Below, in pieces: positions 1 to 5,430 of a stretch of DNA of 8,819 nt; positions within the stretch are counted from its first letter, which is position 1; every line of letters begins with the position of its first letter. This stretch comes from an archaeon (lineage in GTDB: Archaea; Nanobdellota; Nanobdellia; Pacearchaeales; GW2011-AR1): contig JAUYLQ010000055.1 of assembly GCA_030699005.1 (NCBI GenBank), forward strand, positions 1 through 8,819, in the 5' to 3' direction. The notes under the pieces were generated by a model, which was not told the DNA's origin, ran no database searches, and saw only the letters and a program-made list of their open reading frames with translations. A program made the translations under genes and the position numbers.

Positions 1-297
1 TTCATCTGTACACTTGACTTTATATGGGGGGAACTCCGTACTGGAGACTATTGTTAAGAGTATATTTTTTAGGACCTCTTTATCTGAATCTCTAGAAAAA
101 CGAAAGACTTCTAGGCTATGATTTTCCTTCCATTCTAGTTCTGAAGGGTCTAGGATAAGATAATCTAAATTTTTGTCAAACAAACTTTTCTTAAAACCAT
201 AAAAGGAAGTGTCTATTTCTCGGCTCCCATGTTTACAATTTAGAGCAACATTAGAAAAAATTTTTTCATCATAGTAAAACTTTGCAACTAATTCCAT
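1..297 (-). CDS. Hypothetical protein, C-terminus cut by window edge
   Basis: An open frame of 99 codons starts with ATG at 297 and runs without a stop off the left edge, so the C-terminus is missing. The protein begins MELVAKFYYDEKIF and later reads LDYLILDPSELEW. It is mixed alpha/beta in character, with no signal peptide, membrane segment or cysteine knuckle (only two scattered Cys). I do not recognise the family. The start is supported by GGGAG four bases before ATG and a TATA-like box about 35 bases upstream. It lies only 44 bases behind the valS stop on the same strand, so read-through from valS is also possible. The coding stretch holds four CTAG tetranucleotides, a word I did not see in valS or metG, which hints at a different origin. 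It is probably real because of the long open frame and upstream signals, but its function is unknown. Confidence 0.7.
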   Translation of the reverse strand, partial: MELVAKFYYDEKIFSNVALNCKHGSREIDTSFYGFKKSLFDKNLDYLILDPSELEWKENHSLEVFRFSRDSDKEVLKNILLTIVSSTEFPPYKVKCTDE

Positions 298-301
298 AAA
301 T

Positions 302-306
302 CTCCC
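302..306 (-). promoter_or_regulatory. Shine-Dalgarno-like GGGAG before the left-edge gene
   Basis: On the minus strand GGGAG lies four bases before the ATG at 297. The spacing is short but usable. It is one of the few SD-like sites in a window where most starts have none, and it goes with a TATA box placed further from the start than usual. Confidence 0.4.
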
Positions 307-326
307 AATCTGGTGGGCTTTTTAAC

Positions 327-337
327 AATTTATATTT
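327..337 (-). promoter_or_regulatory. Candidate TATA box for the left-edge gene
   Basis: Minus strand AAATATAAATT is centred about 35 bases before the ATG at 297. Archaeal transcription starts about 25 bases after the box, so the leader would be roughly 10 bases and would just include the GGGAG site. It sits immediately behind the valS stop codon. Confidence 0.4.
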
Positions 338-341
338 GACA

Positions 342-2702
342 TCACATAGATTCAACTTTAAATTCTTTTCCTTTCAAAATATCTTTTGCATTTGTAACAT
401 CTTTTAGGTCTTCAATCATTCCTTCAAACCTCTTCATAAATTTTTCTTCCAAAGTTAAGATAATTTCCGAGTTCATTGCTTTTTTCTCCTTTGTTTTTTC
501 CTGACGAATTTTTGAGAGAATTTCATAAAAATCATCAAGTTGTGATGTTTTTTTCAGTTTACTCTTGTATTTTGGCCAACTGCTTATGTGAATTGACGGA
601 GTTTTCTCAAACTTTTTGAAATTTTCCTGATAAATTTCTTCAGTGATAAACGGCATAATTGGGGCGATTAATTTTAATATTGTGATAAGTGAATTGTAAA
701 GAGAATATTCTGCAGATAATTTTTTTTCACCTTTGCCCTGATAAACTCTTTTTTTGACAATTTCAAGATAATTTCCACAGAAGTCTCCCCAGAAGAATTG
801 CTCAATTTCCTGTTTTGCAGATGAATAATCGTAACTTTCAAAATGTTTTGTCACACTTTTTATAAGTTCATTCAAATTATCTAAAAATAATTCATCTATT
901 TTTTCCAATTTCTTTGGCTTCTTTTTTCCATCGTAATCTTTTAGATTCATAAAAACAAACCTTGAAGCATTTAGAAGTTTATTTACAAACTTTTTGCCAG
1001 TTACGATATCCTTCTCCTGGTAATCCAAGTCATAACCCAATTTTGAACCTGCTGCCCAAAAACGAATTGGGTCAGCCCCATATTTTAGAATGACTTCTTT
1101 AGGGTTAATAACATTCCCTTTTGACTTTGACATTTTCTCGCCCGAAAGAGTTACATATCCTGAAAGCATAATGTTTTTCCATGGAATTTTTTTCTCATGA
1201 AAGTAAGCCTTAACAATTGTATAAAATGTCCATGTCCTTATTATCTCATGCGCCTGGGGCCTTAAACTAAAAGGAAGGTTGATTTTTCCAGCGAATAAAT
1301 TTCCCGCAATTTGAGGAGTGACTGAAGATGTTGCCCAAGTATCAAGAACCATTTTTTCAGGGATTGCTTCGTTTTTACACACGGGACAAACTTTTTTTGT
1401 TTCAAGAGGGTCTACGGGCAAATCTTTTTCATTTGGCAGAATTATTTCCCTGCATTTTTCACATTCCCAAACAGGAATAGGAACCCCGAAGTGCCTGTTA
1501 CGCGAAACTGACCAATCCCATTCAAGGCCATTTATCCAATTTTCATATCTCTTCTTCATAAATTTTGGATGCCAATTAATTTTATCGCCTTGTTTTATTA
1601 ATTCTTTTTTCTTGTCTAATACTCTTATAAACCACTGAGGGGAATCCACAAATTCAATTTCAGTTCCGCATTTGTCATGAACATTCACTGTGTGAATTAT
1701 TTCTTTTTGCTCTTTTACCAGTTTGTTTTTTTCAAGGTCTTCTAAAATTTTTTTTCTTGCCTCTTTTACTTTTAAACCTTGATAAGAGGGAATTTCCACT
1801 CTCCCGTCTTTTCCAATTATTGTTTTTGGTGTTAAATTATACCTTCCAACCGCTTCAACATCATATTTATCCCCATAAGAGCAAACCATCAAAGCGCCTG
1901 TTCCTTTATTTATGTCGGCTGAATTGTCAGCAATTATCGGAATTTCAAAATTGAATAATGGAACTTTTGCTTTTTTTCCGACAAGTTTAGAGTACCTTTT
2001 GTCTTTTGGGTTTACAAACACTGCGACACATGCATAAAGAAGTTCAGGCCGTGTTGTCGCAATTAAAAATTCTTTTCCGCTTGTGCCCTTTTGGGTATCA
2101 ACTTCAAACTTTAAAGTTGAAAATAGGCTTCCAAGTTCCTTATCTTCAAGCTCTGCCTGAGCAATTGAAGTTTGGCATTCTGGACACCAGATTGTAGGAA
2201 AACTTTTTTTGTAAACATGCCCCTCTTTGTATAAATCAATAAAAGATTTTTGAGAAATCTTCTGAGCTTCCCGGTCTATTGTAGAATAAATTTTTGAGAA
2301 GTCACAGGAAATGCCAAGTCTCTTCCAGTCGTTTACGAACTCGGGCGAAATGTCTTTTAAAGTTTTAAGGCAAAGTGCAATAAATTCGGACCTTGACATG
2401 TTGACACTTCTCACCTTATTTAGTCTCTCAACTAATCTCTCTGTAGGAAGCCCATTGTCATCAGTTCCAAACGGATAAAAAACACTCCCTATATGCATCC
2501 TCATAAACCTTGCAATAAAATCTTCCTGAGAATAGCTAAATGCATGCCCCATATGCATGTTCCCAGAAACTGTCGGGGGAGGAGTATCAATTGAAAAAAT
2601 TTCTTTTCGGCCTTTTTTGGCAAATTTTGTCTTAAAAATTCCTTTTTCTTCCCAATATTTTTGCCACTTTTCCTCGACTGCATTCGAATCAAAATCCGCC
2701 AT
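342..2702 (-). CDS. valS: Valyl-tRNA synthetase, archaeal type
   Basis: A class I synthetase that charges tRNA-Val with valine in the cytoplasm and, in this family, edits mischarged threonine. In 786 residues I see the N-terminal Rossmann start PPPTVSG (41-47) with the HIGH motif as HMGH (50-53), then GTDDNGLPTE (79-88), a form typical of archaeal ValS and unlike IleS or LeuS. The CP1 editing domain carries TTRPE (216-220) and GTGALMVCSYGDK (267-279). Cysteine knuckles include CPEC (173-176), CEKC (414-417) and CPVC (439-442). DTWATSS lies at 454-460 and the KMSKS loop at 523-527, followed by a helical anticodon-binding domain from about 600. It is somewhat shorter than many ValS and lacks the C-terminal coiled coil of the bacterial enzyme. 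The start ATG at 2702 gives the expected N-terminus and has a TATA box 24 bases upstream, so the transcript is probably leaderless. It diverges from secG. Confidence 0.97.
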   Translation of the reverse strand: MADFDSNAVEEKWQKYWEEKGIFKTKFAKKGRKEIFSIDTPPPTVSGNMHMGHAFSYSQEDFIARFMRMHIGSVFYPFGTDDNGLPTERLVERLNKVRSVNMSRSEFIALCLKTLKDISPEFVNDWKRLGISCDFSKIYSTIDREAQKISQKSFIDLYKEGHVYKKSFPTIWCPECQTSIAQAELEDKELGSLFSTLKFEVDTQKGTSGKEFLIATTRPELLYACVAVFVNPKDKRYSKLVGKKAKVPLFNFEIPIIADNSADINKGTGALMVCSYGDKYDVEAVGRYNLTPKTIIGKDGRVEIPSYQGLKVKEARKKILEDLEKNKLVKEQKEIIHTVNVHDKCGTEIEFVDSPQWFIRVLDKKKELIKQGDKINWHPKFMKKRYENWINGLEWDWSVSRNRHFGVPIPVWECEKCREIILPNEKDLPVDPLETKKVCPVCKNEAIPEKMVLDTWATSSVTPQIAGNLFAGKINLPFSLRPQAHEIIRTWTFYTIVKAYFHEKKIPWKNIMLSGYVTLSGEKMSKSKGNVINPKEVILKYGADPIRFWAAGSKLGYDLDYQEKDIVTGKKFVNKLLNASRFVFMNLKDYDGKKKPKKLEKIDELFLDNLNELIKSVTKHFESYDYSSAKQEIEQFFWGDFCGNYLEIVKKRVYQGKGEKKLSAEYSLYNSLITILKLIAPIMPFITEEIYQENFKKFEKTPSIHISSWPKYKSKLKKTSQLDDFYEILSKIRQEKTKEKKAMNSEIILTLEEKFMKRFEGMIEDLKDVTNAKDILKGKEFKVESM

Positions 2703-2720
2703 ATAAAGATAAAATGAAAT

Positions 2721-2732
2721 GAATTTAAAAAA
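2721..2732 (-). promoter_or_regulatory. TATA box of valS
   Basis: Minus strand TTTTTTAAATTC has its core TTTAAATT centred about 24 bases before the valS ATG at 2702, and no SD site lies between them. The spacing predicts transcription starting at or within a few bases of the ATG, that is, a leaderless mRNA. Confidence 0.55.
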
Positions 2733-2757
2733 TGTGTGATTACCAATTCACAAAAAC

Positions 2758-2768
2758 ATTTTTATAGG
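2758..2768 (+). promoter_or_regulatory. TATA box of the secG-nac cluster
   Basis: ATTTTTATAGG, with core TTTTTATA, is centred about 27 bases before the secG ATG at 2790, giving a leaderless or nearly leaderless transcript. It is back to back with the valS promoter within the same 87-base divergent region. It probably drives secG and nac and may also drive the two genes behind them. Confidence 0.6.
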
Positions 2769-2789
2769 GGCGGTTATTAGTTTTATCCT

Positions 2790-2951
2790 ATGGCACAAAA
2801 CCCAGGAATTAGTCTTCCATCCGGATTTGGGGGACTTGTAAACTATAAGGAAGAATATGCAAGTAAATTTATGCTAAAACCAGTTCACGTGATAGCTTTT
2901 ATTATCCTAATTGTGGGATTTAGAATTGGCTTAGGCTTGTTTTTAAGTTGA
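2790..2951 (+). CDS. secG: Sec61-beta subunit of the protein-conducting channel (archaeal SecG)
   Basis: A 53-residue protein, the small peripheral subunit of the SecYEG/Sec61 translocon in the cytoplasmic membrane. The sequence reads MAQNPGISLPSGFGGLVNY, then a short charged stretch, then LKPVHVIAF and a single hydrophobic helix at about residues 32-52. The glycine-rich SGFGGL segment, the KP before the membrane helix and the C-terminal single anchor are the family hallmarks, and the length is normal for archaea. The start is fixed by an in-frame TAG at 2778-2780, just before the ATG, and by a TATA box 27 bases upstream. The stop TGA is followed after one base by the nac ATG, so the two are co-transcribed and probably translationally coupled. 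One oddity is an arginine (R45) inside the predicted membrane helix. No SD site is visible. Confidence 0.93.
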   Translation: MAQNPGISLPSGFGGLVNYKEEYASKFMLKPVHVIAFIILIVGFRIGLGLFLS

Positions 2952-2952
2952 A

Positions 2953-3285
2953 ATGTTTGGCGGAATTGACCCAAAACAGATGCAGGGAATGATGAAAAAA
3001 ATGGGAATTTCCCAGGAAGAAGTTCCTGCTCAAAAGGTTACAATCGAAAAAAGCGATGGGAATTTAATTATTATTGAAAACCCCAGCATTATGAAGATAA
3101 AAATGCAGGGAAATACGAGCTTTCAGATTTCGGGAGACATAAAAGAAGTTTCAAGGGAGGGTGAGATTTCTAAAGAAGACATTGAGACTGTCATGAAAAA
3201 AACGGGGTGTTCTTTTAAAAAGGCTAAAGAAACTTTGGAAAAAACAAAAGATTTAGCTGAAGCAATCCTTAAGCTTTCAACTTAG
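2953..3285 (+). CDS. nac: Nascent polypeptide-associated complex protein (archaeal NAC)
   Basis: A ribosome-associated chaperone that contacts nascent chains at the exit tunnel; in archaea it works as a homodimer. The 110 residues show the archaeal N-terminus MFGGIDPKQMQGMMKKMGI, a NAC beta-barrel domain at about 25-65 (ENPSIMKIKMQGNTSFQISG at 42-61), and a C-terminal UBA domain at about 71-108 (ISKEDIETVMKKTGCS, then LAEAILKL). Order and length match the family. ATG 2953 lies one base after the secG stop without an SD site, so translation probably restarts from secG. Its pairing with the translocon subunit places an exit-tunnel factor and a channel subunit in one transcript. No clear T-run follows the stop, so transcription may continue into the next two genes. 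Confidence 0.96.
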   Translation: MFGGIDPKQMQGMMKKMGISQEEVPAQKVTIEKSDGNLIIIENPSIMKIKMQGNTSFQISGDIKEVSREGEISKEDIETVMKKTGCSFKKAKETLEKTKDLAEAILKLST

Positions 3286-3326
3286 AGGATAATTATAAAA
3301 AGGTTTATGACGTAACAGTCTCTAGT

Positions 3327-3336
3327 TTTAACTTAG
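3327..3336 (+). promoter_or_regulatory. Weak candidate TATA box before the helical gene
   Basis: TTTTAACTTA is centred about 24 bases before the ATG at 3355, the spacing seen at the other leaderless genes here, but it is a poor match to the box. A better-looking TTATAAAAA lies at 3293-3301, about 58 bases upstream, and would give a leader of around 30 bases. Either could give the helical protein and the MinD-like ATPase their own promoter; read-through from nac is the alternative. Confidence 0.3.
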
Positions 3337-3354
3337 AAATCAAAGAAAATTTGA

Positions 3355-3798
3355 ATGGAAGAGATTATTCAAGAAAAAATAAGTGCTGACCACCTTCTTT
3401 ATGTCAGTCTCAAATACACAAAAACCTGTGACGTAATTATGAACCTTCTTCTTAGATGGAGGAAAATGATTGATATATGCATTATTCAAATTTTAAAAGA
3501 TGCGAAAAATAAAGGGAAAGTGAATGAAGTTTCGGACAATGCAATAGGGAGAATCAATGAAATAAAAAAACTTTTAAAAAAAGACAGTAATGCCCTTGAA
3601 ACAATTGACTTTTTTATGATGCTGAGAAAAATTGAAAGCTTAAAAACCGAAAGAATCGGTGAATTCAGAAAGAATGTAACTCTTAAAATTATATTCAGGG
3701 GAAAAGAAATAAATATAACCCTTGATAAACTAAAAGAATATGCAGAAATGCTGGAAAACTTTATAGATATGACAAAAAAGAGGTTGCAGGCAAAATGA
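3355..3798 (+). CDS. Small, mostly helical protein coupled to the MinD-like ATPase
   Basis: I do not recognise this family. In 147 residues there is a long predicted helix at about 3-50 (with ADHLLYVSLKYTKTCDV and LLLRWRKMID), a lysine-rich linker, a second helical part at 60-95, a short predicted beta hairpin at about 107-122 (NVTLKIIFRGKEINITL), and a final helix at 123-145. It is basic and soluble-looking; the hydrophobic positions are spaced as in helices that pack together. There are no metal or catalytic motifs, and I see no HEPN-type Rx4-6H motif. TGA stands directly before the ATG in the same frame, so translation cannot start further upstream. The last four bases, ATGA, contain both its stop and the start of the MinD-like gene. 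That coupling suggests a partner or regulator of the ATPase; this is inference. Confidence 0.88.
   Translation: MEEIIQEKISADHLLYVSLKYTKTCDVIMNLLLRWRKMIDICIIQILKDAKNKGKVNEVSDNAIGRINEIKKLLKKDSNALETIDFFMMLRKIESLKTERIGEFRKNVTLKIIFRGKEINITLDKLKEYAEMLENFIDMTKKRLQAK
3780..3784 (+). promoter_or_regulatory. SD-like GAGGT before minD
   Basis: GAGGT lies ten bases before the ATG at 3795, inside the end of the upstream gene. Together with the ATGA overlap it supports internal translation start on a shared mRNA. Confidence 0.35.
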
Positions 3799-4562
3799 AA
3801 AGAATGATTGTTATTGCATCGGGGAAAGGAGGAGTTGGAAAAACAACAACTGCCATTAACCTTGGAGCAGCGATGAAATATTTCAATAAAGATGTTCTTA
3901 TAATTGACGCTAATATGTCCACTCCAAATGTCGGGATACACCTCAATTCACCTGAAGTTCCAATAAACTTAAACCATATCCTGCAAAAAAAGGCACACCC
4001 CTATGAAGCGGTTTATCTTCATGAGTCCGGGATAAAAATAATTCCATCATCTCTCTCAATTAGTGAATTGAAAAAGTTAAAAATGGAAAAATTGAAAAAC
4101 TTCAAGGAAGATTTCAAAAACCTTGCTGAATTTGTAATCTTGGACTGTTCAGCCGGACTTGGAAAAGAAGCAATCTGCGTAATGGAGATGGCTGATGAGA
4201 TAATCCTTGTGTCAAACCCTGAAATGCCTGCTATAACTGATGCCTTAAAAACGATTAAAATTGCTGAAGGAATGAAAAAACCAGTTACAGGAATTATCAT
4301 GACCCGGGTAAGAAAAAACAGATACGAACTTTCTCCTGAAACGGTAAAAGAAATGCTTGAAATTCCTGTCCTTGGGATGATTCCTGAAGACATACTTATT
4401 CAGGATGCCCTGAAAAATAAAAAACCGATAGTTTACCTTCATCCAAAATCAAAACCCGCCCGTGCATACAAGGAAATCGCAGCAAGATTGGTTGATGAAG
4501 AATATGATTCTGACACAGATAAAGAAACACTTTTTGAGAGATTCAAAAGGTTTTTTGGATAA
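3795..4562 (+). CDS. minD: MinD/ParA-family ATPase with amphipathic C-terminal tail
   Basis: A 255-residue P-loop ATPase of the MinD/ParA (SIMIBI) group. The deviant Walker A GKGGVGKTT is at 10-18 with the signature lysine K11. Switch I is DANMSTPNVG at 38-47, Walker B is FVILDCSAG at 113-121, and the base-binding region lies around IIMTRVRKNR (167-176). The family forms ATP-dependent dimers on membranes and positions cell components. The last 13 residues, KETLFERFKRFFG, look like the membrane-binding amphipathic helix of MinD, so reversible membrane binding is likely. One oddity is that the second acid of the MinD switch I (D40 in the E. coli protein, same numbering) is asparagine here. No MinE is seen; the helical protein overlapping its start is the obvious candidate partner. 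Archaeal MinD-like proteins are diverse, so a role in division is not established. Confidence 0.9.
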   Translation: MKRMIVIASGKGGVGKTTTAINLGAAMKYFNKDVLIIDANMSTPNVGIHLNSPEVPINLNHILQKKAHPYEAVYLHESGIKIIPSSLSISELKKLKMEKLKNFKEDFKNLAEFVILDCSAGLGKEAICVMEMADEIILVSNPEMPAITDALKTIKIAEGMKKPVTGIIMTRVRKNRYELSPETVKEMLEIPVLGMIPEDILIQDALKNKKPIVYLHPKSKPARAYKEIAARLVDEEYDSDTDKETLFERFKRFFG

Positions 4563-4588
4563 AATAGGGAATCTTTAGAAGCAAATAA

Positions 4589-4903
4589 TTAGTCCTTAAT
4601 ATAAAATTTTTTAGAGGAAGGAAGACCAATTAAATTTTTGTTTGCAATGTCAAACCACACTTGCGATTGATCCCAACTGTTACTTATATGGACTCTTGAC
4701 TCCTTCTCACGTTCCTCAACGAGTGTCACTTTGACTAGCCCGGAATGTTCATCAAGTTTAGTGATTAAATCTTCGTGAACAATCACTTCATGATCTCCAA
4801 CTCCTTCAAACTCGATTAGATAGGAATCTGAAAGAAAGCTCGAATAAATTTCACAAATCATATAAACTTCCTCTTCCATTTTCATTAAAACAAATTCCCT
4901 CAT
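4589..4903 (-). CDS. Hypothetical protein, paralogue of the adjacent 110-residue protein
   Basis: A protein of up to 104 residues, acidic, with no signal peptide, membrane segment or metal motif. I do not recognise the family. It appears related to its neighbour at 4982-5314: SGLVKV (54-59) against SGLVQV there, EKESRVHI against EKSSKVII, and a closing pattern of aromatic residues, N, L and P in the same order. Both look like a helix followed by a small beta-rich domain. The start is unsure: ATG 4903 is about 25 bases after a TATA-like run, but ATG 4885 or 4879 would also be read, and the paralogue's MEE start aligns best with 4879. It converges with minD, 26 bases from that stop. Its AT-rich promoter region suggests independent transcription. 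Confidence 0.72.
   Translation of the reverse strand: MREFVLMKMEEEVYMICEIYSSFLSDSYLIEFEGVGDHEVIVHEDLITKLDEHSGLVKVTLVEEREKESRVHISNSWDQSQVWFDIANKNLIGLPSSKKFYIKD
4607..4612 (+). terminator. T6 tract, possible terminator for minD
   Basis: Six T in a row on the plus strand lie about 45 bases after the minD stop, just inside the 3' end of the convergent gene. Archaeal RNA polymerase often stops at such T-runs without a hairpin. No stem is obvious. If used, the minD mRNA would overlap the 3' end of the opposing gene. Confidence 0.3.
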
Positions 4904-4920
4904 TAAATTGTTATAATTTG

Positions 4921-4933
4921 TTATAAATATATA
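4921..4933 (-). promoter_or_regulatory. TATA-like run before the 104-residue paralogue
   Basis: Minus strand TATATATTTATAA is centred about 25 bases before ATG 4903. A second, weaker box (AAATTATAAC, 4910-4919) lies closer and would instead serve the internal ATGs at 4885 or 4879. The run is so AT-rich that the exact box cannot be fixed by eye. Confidence 0.4.
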
Positions 4934-4981
4934 TTCAGTTGCATATTATTACAAAATATATAATCAGATGTATATATTCGA

Positions 4982-5314
4982 CTATTTATCTGAAATCTCA
5001 GGATTTGGCGGTTCATCAAAAACAAGTTCTTCATTTGGAACGATAAAAAATTTTCCTACATCTTCTCTTAATCCATAAATTATGACTTTGGAAGATTTTT
5101 CCCCCTCGTACCCGATTAAAACCTGAACAAGGCCAGAACCTCTCTCTTCCGGTTCCCTAAAAAGTTTTTCTCCATTTATTAGAACCCTCTTAATAACAGG
5201 ATTAGGGGATTCAGAAACCTTGAAATCAATAGAGTAACCTTCACTAAAATATTCCGGATAATATCTGCACTTTAAATACGCCTCTTTTATAACCCTCAAA
5301 TAATTCTCTTCCAT
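4982..5314 (-). CDS. Hypothetical protein, paralogue of the adjacent 104-residue protein
   Basis: A protein of 110 residues, family not recognised. It opens with a predicted helix (MEENYLRVIKEAYLKCRYY), continues with a small domain of short strands (YSIDFKV, VIKRVLING, GLVQVLIG, SKVIIYG, KFFIVP), and ends in a proline-rich acidic tail. It has no membrane segment, signal peptide or catalytic signature. The strands line up with the protein encoded just downstream, so the two genes are probably an old tandem duplication. The start ATG 5314 has a TATA box 24-25 bases upstream and no usable SD site (AGGT touches the ATG), so it is probably leaderless. It lies between metG and its paralogue on the same strand, separated by 116 and 78 bases. 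Confidence 0.75.
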   Translation of the reverse strand: MEENYLRVIKEAYLKCRYYPEYFSEGYSIDFKVSESPNPVIKRVLINGEKLFREPEERGSGLVQVLIGYEGEKSSKVIIYGLREDVGKFFIVPNEELVFDEPPNPEISDK

Positions 5315-5333
5315 ACCTAAAAAAATTCAAACC

Positions 5334-5343
5334 AAATTTATAA
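5334..5343 (-). promoter_or_regulatory. TATA box of the 110-residue gene
   Basis: Minus strand TTATAAATTT is centred 24-25 bases before ATG 5314, the typical distance for a leaderless archaeal gene. It gives this gene a promoter separate from metG. Confidence 0.5.
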
Positions 5344-5386
5344 GATTAATATATTGTTTAAAGATTATATTTAAAAACATATATCC

Positions 5387-5412
5387 TAAAAGAGATGTTG
5401 TAAAAGATGTTT
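5387..5412. repeat. Short imperfect direct repeat behind metG
   Basis: TAAAAGAGATGTTG is followed at once by TAAAAGATGTTT, two imperfect copies differing by a GA insertion. On the metG strand each copy gives a T4 tract (CTTTT), and a T5 follows at 5373-5377, so this stretch may act as the metG termination region. Confidence 0.35.
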
Positions 5413-5430
5413 TAGAAAGTATATCTTCTA

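Noticed and set aside
311..325. A possible hairpin between valS and the left-edge gene (CCCA and TGGG arms)
   Set aside because: Only four base pairs with no following T-run on the minus strand, so it is not a convincing terminator.
1318..1638. Plus-strand open frames inside valS, including 1318-1638, 1757-1954 and 2006-2197
   Set aside because: They are antisense to a clear synthetase gene, with no promoter or recognisable product.
3355..3798. Reading the helical protein as a HEPN-domain toxin with the neighbouring gene as antidote
   Set aside because: The Rx4-6H motif of HEPN RNases is absent and the neighbour is a MinD-family ATPase, not a nucleotidyltransferase.
3486..3941. A 151-codon minus-strand open frame across the helical gene and the start of the MinD-like gene
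   Set aside because: It is antisense to two well-supported plus-strand genes, and its product is rich in F, S and I, as expected from reversed AT-rich coding sequence. It has no domain.
4019..4393. A 124-codon minus-strand frame inside the MinD-like gene
   Set aside because: It is the complement of conserved ATPase coding sequence with no independent support.
5315..5430. A tRNA or small RNA gene in the gaps around the paralogue pair
   Set aside because: The gaps are AT-rich without cloverleaf arms or paired C and D boxes; they contain only promoter-like and T-tract sequence.
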